From Kofleriaceae bacterium (GTDB lineage Bacteria > Myxococcota_A > Polyangia > Haliangiales > Haliangiaceae), in contig JABFXX010000252.1 of assembly GCA_013368795.1 (NCBI GenBank), positions 1 to 39,417 of the forward strand: a stretch of 39,417 nucleotides of DNA, in the 5' to 3' direction. The position numbers were made by a program, and so were the translations under genes. Of this stretch, positions 7,228 through 16,623 are shown in pieces. Within the stretch, counting starts at the first letter, position 1, and every line of letters begins with the position of its first letter. The notes below the pieces were generated by a model. The model did not search any database, was not told the origin of the DNA, and worked only from the letters and a program-made list of their open reading frames with translations.

Positions 7228-8391
7228 ATGCCTAGTGTGGAAATGCTCAATGCGCGCACCACTGCGCGCGACCCAGCGGCCGCGGCCGAGGACATCTGCA
7301 ATCAGTTCGGCAGTGTAAAACCAAAATTCGTGTCGCTGTTTGCATCGCGTGATCGCGATCAGCGTGCGCTCAACGCCGCGTTGCGCGAGCGGCTACCGAA
7401 GGACACGCGCCTGTTCGGAGCAACGACCGGCGGCGAGATCGACCGCGACGGCATGCATTCGGGTTCGGTCGTTGCGGCCGGCCTCTACGGTGACTTCGAC
7501 GTGGCGATCGGGCTCGGCCGCGAGATCTCTCGCGATGCAGTGGCTGCCGGCGAAGCGGCGATCAAGTCTGCTGCGCAGCAGCTCGGGGCTCGCGCCGACG
7601 ACCTGGGCACGAAGAACTACGTCGCGATGGTCGTCGACGATGCGTTCCAGTTCCGCAAGGAAGAGCTGTTGCTCGGCGTCATGTCGATGAACCAGGCCCT
7701 CGTCGCGGTCGGAGGCGGCGCATCGGACACCGAGTTCGATCCGGCGAAGTGGTCGTCTGAGATCCACGTCGACGGCGAGGTCACGAGCAACTCGGTCGCC
7801 GTCGTGCTGTTCCGCACCCGCGCGCCTTGGGCGGCAATGCGTTCGCACTGGTACGTGCCGACCGGTCAGACGATCCGGCTGACGAAGATCGACGAGAGTG
7901 CCCAGCGCGTTCTCGAGATCGACGGCAAGCCGGCGGCCCAGCGCTACGCCGAGCTGCTCGGCGTCGGGATCGACGAGCTCGAGTTCGGCAAGCCGAAGGG
8001 GTTCGCGGCAAACCCGGTCGCGTTGCGCGTCGGACGCGAGTACTTCATTCGCGCCCCCTGGAAGCCGCTGCCGGATGGCTCGATCCTGTTCGCGAACATG
8101 CTCGAGCAAGGCAGCGAGCTCGAGCTCGTGAAGGCGACCTCCGCCGGCGAGAGTACGCGCAGGTTCTTTCAGACGGAGTTGCCGGCACGAGTTCCCAATC
8201 CGCGTGCCACGCTCATCTTCAACTGCGCTGGGCGCACGGTCCATGCGGCGGCGACCGGACAGGCACAAGAGCTGTCGGATGCGTTCAAGGTCGCGCCGCC
8301 GTGCGCCGGATTCAACGTGCAGTTCGAGATCTACTGCGGATTCCAGATCAACTCGACCCTGACAGCGCTGTCGTTCGGAGCGTCCTCGTGA
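7228..8391 (+). CDS. FIST-domain sensory protein (FIST_N plus FIST_C)
   Basis: 387 residues. The N-terminal FIST core contains the hallmark FGATTGGEI at ~68-76 and the following glycine-rich strand pattern. The FIST_C part runs over the last ~150 residues and ends in the typical C-x-G-F-N-x-Q-F-E-I-Y-C-G-F pattern. No signal peptide is visible, so it is cytoplasmic. FIST domains are thought to bind small ligands, possibly amino acids or derivatives, and to feed kinases or chemotaxis proteins. The start has AAGGAG/GGAG upstream. The stop overlaps the GTG of the hybrid kinase by 4 bp. As the kinase has no sensor domain, FIST is probably its separate input module (inference). Confidence 0.9.
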   Translation: MPSVEMLNARTTARDPAAAAEDICNQFGSVKPKFVSLFASRDRDQRALNAALRERLPKDTRLFGATTGGEIDRDGMHSGSVVAAGLYGDFDVAIGLGREISRDAVAAGEAAIKSAAQQLGARADDLGTKNYVAMVVDDAFQFRKEELLLGVMSMNQALVAVGGGASDTEFDPAKWSSEIHVDGEVTSNSVAVVLFRTRAPWAAMRSHWYVPTGQTIRLTKIDESAQRVLEIDGKPAAQRYAELLGVGIDELEFGKPKGFAANPVALRVGREYFIRAPWKPLPDGSILFANMLEQGSELELVKATSAGESTRRFFQTELPARVPNPRATLIFNCAGRTVHAAATGQAQELSDAFKVAPPCAGFNVQFEIYCGFQINSTLTALSFGASS

Positions 8392-10481
8392 GTACAGAAG
8401 TAGACCTTGGTGCCCGCGTCGAAGAGCTACTGCGCGAGAATCGTCAGCTAAAAGACGAGCTGAAGGCCAAGACGGTCGTCGCCTCCCGTGCGATGGCGAC
8501 GTTCCAGCAGCGTGCGCTGCTGATGGAAATCACCCGCCAGCAGAACGAGGACCTCGATCGCCTCGCGGCCGAGCTGTCGCGCGCGAAGAAGGTCGAAGAG
8601 GAGCGCGCTCGCGAGATCGAGGCAGCCGCCCGGCTCAAGAGCGAGTTCCTCGCCAACTTCTCGCACGAGATCCGCACGCCGCTGAACGCGATCACCGGCT
8701 ACTGCGACCTGCTGATGCGCGATGAAGGCACGCGCCTCACGCCACACGGTCGCCGCGATCTGTCCGTGATCAAGGCGAACGCGAAGACGCTGCTCGCTCT
8801 CATCAACGACATCCTCGATCTGTCGAAGATCGAGGCCGGCCGCGCCGAGGTCGTGAAGGAGATCGTCGACCTCAGCGAGCTCGCCGACGAGTGCACGGCG
8901 AGCGTCCGCGAGATTCTCAAGGGCAAGGAGGTCACGCTCCACGCCGAGGTCGGCCCGCGGCAGGTGTTCACCGATCCGCTGAAGCTGCGGCAGATCCTGC
9001 TCAACCTGCTGTCGAACGCGGCGAAGTTCACCGACGCCGGCGAGATCGTGCTGACCGCGGAGGCGCAGGGCTCGACGCTCGTCATCTCCGTCGAGGACAC
9101 CGGCGCCGGCATCCCCGAGGATCAGCTGCCGTTCATCTTCGACAAGTTCCGTCAGGTCGACGGGTCCGCGCGCCGAAAAGTAGGCGGCACCGGTCTCGGT
9201 CTCGCGATCGTGAAAGAGGTCGTCGGCATCCTCGGCGGCACGCTCAACGCGACGAGCACGCTCGGCCGCGGCTCGAAGTTCACGCTCGCCTTGCCGGGCG
9301 CGATCGACGCTGCGAAGGCGCCGCGCCCGACGGCGATCGGCCCGACCCCGATTCCGACGAACGGTCCGTTCTCGGTGCTGATCATCGACGACGATCCGAT
9401 GGTCCAGCACCTCCTCCGCGGGCACCTCGAGACCGAGGAGTTCCGCGTGCTGTCGGCGACCGACGGCGTCGAGGGTCTGAACCTCGCCCGCGAGCACCGG
9501 CCGACCGTGATCATCCTCGATATCCATCTGCCGAAGCTCGACGGCTGGACCGTGCTGTCCGAGCTGAAGGGCGATCCTTCGCTCTCGCAGATCCCCGTGA
9601 TCATGATGTCCGTCGAGGAGCAGCGAGCCCGCGGCTTCTCGTTCGGTGCGTGCGAGTACCTGGTCAAGCCGTTCGAGCCCGATCGCCTGATCACCGTCGT
9701 CAAGCGCGCGCTCCTGCCGTCCGACGGCGACATCCTCGTCGTCGACGACGACGAGTCGACGCGCGAGATGGTGTCGCGCCACCTGCGCCGCGCCGGTTAC
9801 TCGACGGTCGAGGCACGCGACGGTGAAGAGGCGCTCCTGCGAGCGCGCGTGATCACGCCGGGCCTCGTCATCCTCGACCTCCTGATGCCGGGCGTCGACG
9901 GATTCGAGGTCTTACGAACGATGCGCGCCGAGGGCATGAAGACACCCGTCGTCGTGCTCACCGGCAAGACCCTCTTGTCAGAAGAGGAACGAATCCTGAA
10001 GGAGGGCCTCGCGAGGGTCGTCCAGAAGGGAGGCATGGCGATCGATAGTGTCGTCCGCGAGGCGAAGCAGATGCTGCTCGCCAAGCGCGTCGTCGAGAGC
10101 GGTCGCCTGCCACGCATCCTCTACGTCGAGGACTCGCCGCAGAACCGCGATATCGTCCGGCGCTACCTCTCCGACGAGTTCGAGGTGATCGAGGCGGAGG
10201 ACGGCGAGCACGGCGTCGAGCGCGTGATACGGGACACCCCGGACCTCGTGCTCATGGACCTGTCGTTACCTCGGCTCGACGGCTGGGAGGCGACAAGGCG
10301 GCTCAAGGCGAACGCGACCGTCAAGCACATTCCGGTGATCGCGCTGACCGCGCATGCCTCGCGCGAGGACCAGACGCGCGCGATGGACGCCGGGTGTATT
10401 GACTACCTGACGAAACCGATCGACCGTGACTTGTTGATTAACTCGATCAAGAAGCAGCTCAAGAAGGCGAAATCGCCGTGA
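8388..10481 (+). CDS. Sensorless hybrid histidine kinase with three receiver domains
   Basis: 697 residues from GTG in a GTGA overlap. Residues 1-85 are a charged coiled coil with no PAS, GAF or membrane segment. The HisKA box follows with H93 in FSHEIRTPLN. The HATPase has the N box NLLSNAAKFT (~206-215), DTGAGIP (~237-243) and GGTGLGLAI (~266-274). Three CheY-like receivers follow: REC1 (phospho-Asp D378, K427), REC2 (D497; the usual KP is replaced by QKGG near 546-549) and REC3 (D624, K676). No HPt domain is attached. Cytoplasmic signals from the coupled FIST protein probably enter through the coiled coil. Phosphate may leave via an external HPt such as the one at 864-1172. Confidence 0.93.
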   Translation: MSTEVDLGARVEELLRENRQLKDELKAKTVVASRAMATFQQRALLMEITRQQNEDLDRLAAELSRAKKVEEERAREIEAAARLKSEFLANFSHEIRTPLNAITGYCDLLMRDEGTRLTPHGRRDLSVIKANAKTLLALINDILDLSKIEAGRAEVVKEIVDLSELADECTASVREILKGKEVTLHAEVGPRQVFTDPLKLRQILLNLLSNAAKFTDAGEIVLTAEAQGSTLVISVEDTGAGIPEDQLPFIFDKFRQVDGSARRKVGGTGLGLAIVKEVVGILGGTLNATSTLGRGSKFTLALPGAIDAAKAPRPTAIGPTPIPTNGPFSVLIIDDDPMVQHLLRGHLETEEFRVLSATDGVEGLNLAREHRPTVIILDIHLPKLDGWTVLSELKGDPSLSQIPVIMMSVEEQRARGFSFGACEYLVKPFEPDRLITVVKRALLPSDGDILVVDDDESTREMVSRHLRRAGYSTVEARDGEEALLRARVITPGLVILDLLMPGVDGFEVLRTMRAEGMKTPVVVLTGKTLLSEEERILKEGLARVVQKGGMAIDSVVREAKQMLLAKRVVESGRLPRILYVEDSPQNRDIVRRYLSDEFEVIEAEDGEHGVERVIRDTPDLVLMDLSLPRLDGWEATRRLKANATVKHIPVIALTAHASREDQTRAMDAGCIDYLTKPIDRDLLINSIKKQLKKAKSP

Positions 10482-10843
10482 CCGGCATCCGCATCCTGGT
10501 CATCGACGACGACCCGCTCCAGCTCGAGCTCGTTGATCGCGCTCTCTCGCGCGACGGGTTCGAGCTGCGCGGCGTGACGTCCATCGATGGCCTCGATGCG
10601 GTGACGCGTGAGTTCTCGCCCCAGCTCGTCTTGCTCGATGTCAACATGCCGGATACGGAGCCCGAGCGCGTGATCGCGCTGGTCCGCGCCGCAGCGGGTA
10701 CCGCACGCATCGTCCTCTACTCGGCGTGGGAGGACTCGAAGCTGCGAAAGCTCGCCGCCAGCGTCGGCGCCGACGCGTACCTGACGAAGAGTGAATCGGT
10801 GTTCGCGATCGGCGGCAAACTCCGCGATCTTGCTGGAAGATAA
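10478..10843 (+). CDS. Single-domain response regulator (CheY-like)
   Basis: 121 residues consisting only of a receiver: acidic pair D10/D11, phospho-acceptor D54 in LVLLDVNMP, switch Ser/Thr at about S82 (LYSAW) and K104 in YLTK. There is no output domain, so it acts by protein-protein contact or as an intermediate in the phosphorelay. The GTG start overlaps the hybrid kinase stop (GTGA), making it the third gene of the FIST-kinase-receiver operon. Confidence 0.9.
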   Translation: MTGIRILVIDDDPLQLELVDRALSRDGFELRGVTSIDGLDAVTREFSPQLVLLDVNMPDTEPERVIALVRAAAGTARIVLYSAWEDSKLRKLAASVGADAYLTKSESVFAIGGKLRDLAGR

Positions 10844-10884
10844 GCGCTTGCGGGGCGCCGGGAAGGCCCGTAGATTGCGCCCCG

Positions 10885-12509
<1,625 letters not shown>

Positions 12510-12513
<4 letters not shown>

Positions 12514-14942
12514 TCGCAGTCCGTCGCGGTGCGCCGCGCGTCCATGCCGGGCGCGAACAGGTCGCCCGCATTCGGCAGGCAGTACTTCGCCTTGGCGCCT
12601 TGATAGCCGCCCGCTCCGACGGCGGGTAGCTCGAACGACAGGTCGTCGGCCTTGCCGTCGCGGTTGCGATCCGTCCTGTCGTGGCCGACGAGCACCCTCA
12701 GCGACGGATGGTCGAACGGCGCCATGTCGCACTGCACGCGGTGATCGGTCGCCGTCAGCATGAACGCGACGAGCGCATCGATCTGCTCGTCCGTCGACTT
12801 GATGTCACGGATGAAGAAGTCGACGTTCGTGCCGACGTCGGTGCCGAGCTCGGTGACCGCGCCGTTGCCGTACGGGCCGGTGCCCGACCAGTCGCCGGTG
12901 CCGGTGGGCACGTTCTCGATGTGATTGCGCTTGCTGCCGCCGCGCGCGTAGACCTCGACGACGCTGCGCAGCGTGCTGTAGCCACCGTAGTGGAAGTACG
13001 GCGGGGTCAGGCCGATGTTGCGGATCGACGGTGCCTTGAACGTGCCGTCGACCAGGTTGCGCTCGACCGCGAGATCGAGCGGCGGCGGAGCCGTGGTGCT
13101 CGGGCAGCCCGGGAACGGCGGCGTGCCGCCCGGCTCGACAAGCGTCGGCGTGTTGCAGCGATCGACGATCCCCGACGGATCCACCGCCGGCAGCCCCGCC
13201 TGCTCGTAGAGGAACATGCGCGACGTCGACAGCGGATTGCCGTACGGATCGTTGCCGCCGTTGCCGAGATCGAACCCGACGGGCCTGAGGCCGAGGTTGA
13301 AGAAGCCGCGGTCGTGCTCGCCGCCTTCGATCACGAACTCCTGCGGGAAGCCCGGATCGTCGATGCGCGAGCGTTCGACGGGCACGAACGTCTGGCCTTC
13401 CTGGAACGCGGCCTCGCTGAACGTCGGGAACACGAGCGGGTTCGCGTTGACGTTTGTCACCGGGTGACAGCCGCTACACGCGGGATTACCCGGGTTGCGA
13501 ATGCCGACGCCGCCGTTATTGAACAGGCCAAAGCCGAGCGCCTCCTGTGCGGTGAAGCCGTGCGCCGTCGGATCCGCCGGCGGGTTCTGGCACGTCACGA
13601 CCGGATTCGCGATCGGTACCGCGAGCGGATCGCCGGGGTTCGACACGACGGGCCGGCAGCTCTCGAACCACTGATCGAACCGGCTGTCGTCGGAGATCAG
13701 CGTCTGCTCGTACATCATGATCGAGATGCCCCAGAACATGGAGAAGTTGAGCTCCATCTGGGTGTAGCCGGTCCGATCCGGGACGAGCTGGCCGTTGACG
13801 ATCCGATAGCGCCCCGGCGCGGCCCAGTACTTCGGATCGAACGTCTTCTTGATCAGCTCGCTATAGCCGTACTGCACCTTCAGGCCGTAGCCCCATGCGT
13901 TCGCGTACGGACCGAGGATGCTGTCGTTGCGATCGATCTTCTGATGGAGCAGCGGGAACGTGTAGAGGAGCTTGCGCCCGACGTCGGCGAACGTCCGGCC
14001 GTTACACGACATCTCGGCCGCGCTCGTCGGCGGAGCCACCGACTGCGACGCGAGGCTCGCGTTCTTGACCGCGATGTAACCGAGCCTCGGTCTGCCGCCC
14101 TCGAAGACGACGAGCCGCTTGTTCGGATCGCCGTTGATGTCGCGCATGCCGAACACGCCGACGCCGTTGAACGTATTGTTCGCGCGCCCATCCCAGAAGT
14201 TGGAGTGGAAGAACGCGGCGTTGATCGTCGTCGGCGTGTTGCGAGGCTCGACCTGGCGCGCGCCCTTGTGGCCGACCTTGAACACGTCGGGCGCGAGGTC
14301 GCATTTATCCGGTTGCCCCGCGATCCGGACGCGCTCGAACAGCGCCTCGAACGAGCCCTGCGACGAGATCACGTCGTTGGTGTTCGTCCGGATCGGCGAG
14401 TTTCGATCGTGCTTGTCGGTGAGCGTGAGCAGCGGGAAGTCCGCCGGCGTCAGCGTGTAGTTCGCCGTCGCGAGCGCGCCCGACGGCATGTACCCGGCGG
14501 CAATGGCTCCATCATCGGAGCGCGTCGAGCCGAACCCGCGATCGCCGCCCGGACCGGCGGTGACGTCGTTGATGCCGGGAGACAGCTGGTTCGTCACGCG
14601 AGGATCGGCGCCGGCGGAGAAGTGACAGCTCGCGCACGCGTTACCGTCGCTGCCCGACTGCTGATCCCAGAACAGTGCCTTGCCGAGCACCTTCGCCCAC
14701 GCACGACCGTTCGGCTTGAAGATCGCCGCGTCCTCGAGCGAGAGCCGCGTCGTGTTGTCCGACGCGAGCACGTACTCGCGTGGCGGCACGAGGCGTGGTG
14801 GCCGTACGACGGGAGGCGGCGAGGTGATCTCGGTAGCCTCGCCGTCGACGTCGTCGGTCTCTTCGCTCACACAACCAGCTCCCGCTCCAAGACACACTGC
14901 CGCTGCGCACGCGATCGCGCGGCGCGAACTTGTGGCCCGCAT
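12510..14942 (-). CDS. Di-haem cytochrome c peroxidase/MauG-like lipoprotein
   Basis: 810 residues, clearly longer than ordinary CcpA (~330). The signal peptide ends in a lipobox-like GAGC (Cys 24), so it is exported and probably lipidated. Two haem c sites are seen: CASCH at C103 and CSGCH near residue 487. Between them lie NTPTTINAAFFHSNFWDGRA, the typical peroxidase/MauG segment, and a large insertion. After the second haem come PSIRNIGLTPPYFHYG, common in this family, and LVAFMLTATD near the end. The substrate could be H2O2 or an organic or protein substrate oxidised in MauG fashion; sequence does not decide. The stop codon overlaps that of prfC in one CTAG. Confidence 0.88.
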
Positions 14943-15073
14943 ACGCCCTCCTTGTTCGCGCGCCGAGCGTGCAAGCCTCGAACCGCCTTCGAGCGTTCAC
15001 GAGACAGTGTGTTGCGACGCTCGACTGTGCGCCGAGCGAACAAGATCGCGCTGCCACGGTAAGCGGGCCGTGC
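14943..15073 (-). other. Structured 131-bp gap / possible leader of the di-haem lipoprotein gene
   Basis: No gene is seen. The stretch is unusually rich in complementary segments: CTTGTTCGC (14951-14959) pairs with GCGAACAAG (15036-15044) and encloses CTCGAA-CCGCC-TTCGAG (14977-14993). It also encloses GAGCGT...ACGCTC (14991-15022) and GCTCG...CGAGC (15019-15037), which overlap and are therefore mutually exclusive in part. On the reverse strand this would be the 5' leader of the di-haem gene or a small structured RNA. Confidence 0.35.
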
Positions 15074-15823
15074 TCAGCGACGCCAACCGACGGTCACGAA
15101 CAGCACGCGCTGCTTCGGCGTGTTCAGCGGACCGAGCAAGCTCGCGAAGCCGAGCGTCGCCCCGACATCGATCTCGGTCGTTGCCCGCGCGCGAACGGTC
15201 GCAGCGATCGGGATGTGGAACGCCTCGTCGAAGATTGCGAGCTCGCCGTTGATGCCGGTATCGAGCGCGACAAGCCATCGACACGTTGGCTGGAGTGCGA
15301 GCTGGATCGGCAGCCACAGCTGCGCACGATTACCCTGGTCGCGATTCGCGAGCCCGAACTGGAGGTATGGATCGCCGGTGATCGCGTACCGGCCGTGCTG
15401 CCAGCGGAGTTGCGCACCGAGCGTGACCGCCGGCTTCCACGGATCGACATCGCGGAGGAGCACGCGCGCGCGAGGCGCGATGCGGTCCGTCGCAGCAAAT
15501 CGCACGTCGAGGCCGCTGCCGCGGTAGTGCGAGTCGCAGTACAGCGAATCCGTGCGTACGCAGAAGCTGCCGCCCGGCGCGAATCGATCTACGCTCGCCA
15601 TCGAGTGAACCAGCCCGATCGTCCACCGCGGCGCGACGCCAACCCACACATCGGGGGCGAGCGAGAGCGGCCTCGCCTTGGCGTTGTGCGCGAGGTTGAT
15701 CTCGACCGTGCCGTCGACCTCGACCTCGCCGGGCGCGAGCCAGAGCGGCCGGGCGACGAGGTCGGTCGGCTCGGCGCGCACCTGCGTGGCGAGCAGGGCC
15801 ACGAGTACAACCGCGCGAAGCAC
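15074..15823 (-). CDS. Predicted outer-membrane beta-barrel protein with signal peptide
   Basis: 249 residues from GTG. I chose this start because it begins a clean signal peptide (LRAVVLVALLATQVRA, cleavage before EPTD); the longer open frame upstream is a shadow of the opposite-strand deacetylase gene. The mature part is built of alternating, aromatic-ended strands (VEVDGTVEINLA, WTIGLVHS, ITGDPYLQFGLA) and ends VLFVTVGWRR, the pattern of a small outer-membrane barrel. Two Cys lie in FCVRTDSLYC. I do not recognise a named family. It starts head-to-head with the deacetylase with almost no intergenic space. Confidence 0.65.
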   Translation of the reverse strand: MLRAVVLVALLATQVRAEPTDLVARPLWLAPGEVEVDGTVEINLAHNAKARPLSLAPDVWVGVAPRWTIGLVHSMASVDRFAPGGSFCVRTDSLYCDSHYRGSGLDVRFAATDRIAPRARVLLRDVDPWKPAVTLGAQLRWQHGRYAITGDPYLQFGLANRDQGNRAQLWLPIQLALQPTCRWLVALDTGINGELAIFDEAFHIPIAATVRARATTEIDVGATLGFASLLGPLNTPKQRVLFVTVGWRR

Positions 15824-15859
15824 GGCGCGACGGTAGCATTCCTCGCGCTCGCCGGCATC

Positions 15860-16567
15860 GTGGGTTGCCAGCACGACACGTCGGCGATCGATGGCGCGTT
15901 CTACAACTGGGACGGCCGCAAGGTGCACTGTGCGATCGATCTCGATACCTACGCGCGGAACGACCTCGCGAGCGTCGAGGCCGGCCTCGACCGCGTCCTC
16001 GAGACGGGCGAGGTCCTCGAGCTGTACGCGCACGATCCGGGGCGCACCGTCGAATGGAGCGCCCTCGAGGCGGTGCTCGCGGCAACGACCGCGCGAAACC
16101 TGCCGTTCTACACGTACGCCGACTTCGCCCACGGCGTGCCTCCCGGCCCGGGCGTCGCGCTGTCGTTCGACGACGCGTACATCGACGACTGGCTATCGGG
16201 CAGCGATCTCTATCTGCGGTACGGCGCGCGCCTGACGTTCTTCGTCGCCTACTACCAGGGGCTGCGCCCCGCGCAGAAGGAGGCGCTCCACGAGCTCGAG
16301 CGCGAGGGCCACGCGATCGAGGCCCACGGCGTCGCTCACCTGCGCGCGCCGCTCATCGCCGAGCAGAAGGGTCTCGGCGCGTACATGGCCGACGAGGCGT
16401 TGCCGTCGATCACGCGCCTGCGCGACGACGGCTACGAGGTGACCACCTTCGCCTATCCCTACGGTGCGCGCACGAGCGAGATCGATCGCGCCCTGCTCGA
16501 GCATGTCTCGCTCGTCCGCTCGGTCTCGTTCACGTGGTCGGGCGTCGCCGACCCCTGCCCTCGCTAG
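15860..16567 (+). CDS. Polysaccharide deacetylase (NodB-fold) family protein; start uncertain
   Basis: A carbohydrate-esterase-4-like domain: VALSFDDAYIDDW (metal-binding Asp pair), EAHGVAHL (H-x3-H metal site) and the FAYPYGA strand motif. It likely removes acetyl groups from a cell-envelope or extracellular glycan. The start is problematic. The in-frame codons just upstream of GTG 15860 encode ATVAFLALAGIVGC, a very good lipoprotein signal with lipobox IVGC, but no ATG/GTG/TTG begins it. The next are CTG at 15782 and GTG far upstream. The annotated GTG therefore gives a minimal version of 235 residues, and the real product is probably a lipoprotein with a non-standard start. Confidence 0.75.
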   Translation: MGCQHDTSAIDGAFYNWDGRKVHCAIDLDTYARNDLASVEAGLDRVLETGEVLELYAHDPGRTVEWSALEAVLAATTARNLPFYTYADFAHGVPPGPGVALSFDDAYIDDWLSGSDLYLRYGARLTFFVAYYQGLRPAQKEALHELEREGHAIEAHGVAHLRAPLIAEQKGLGAYMADEALPSITRLRDDGYEVTTFAYPYGARTSEIDRALLEHVSLVRSVSFTWSGVADPCPR

Positions 16568-16569
16568 CC

Positions 16570-16602
16570 GAAAATGAAAACGCCCCGCATCACTGCGAGG
16601 CG
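16570..16602 (-). terminator. Rho-independent terminator for the transglutaminase/P-domain gene
   Basis: On the reverse strand, CGCCTCGC-AGTGAT-GCGGGGCG forms an 8-bp stem with one mismatch, directly followed by TTTTCATTTTC. It lies just downstream of the stop codon at 16624. On the forward strand the same hairpin may slow read-through from the deacetylase gene, but it lacks T's on that side. Confidence 0.75.
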
Positions 16603-16623
16603 CTACGACCGAAGCGAGAGACG

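Noticed and set aside
12681..15062. A 793-codon open frame on the forward strand opposite the di-haem protein gene
   Set aside because: Arg/Val/Asp-rich composition typical of antisense frames in GC-rich genes, with no domains; the reverse-strand frame has a signal peptide and two haem motifs.
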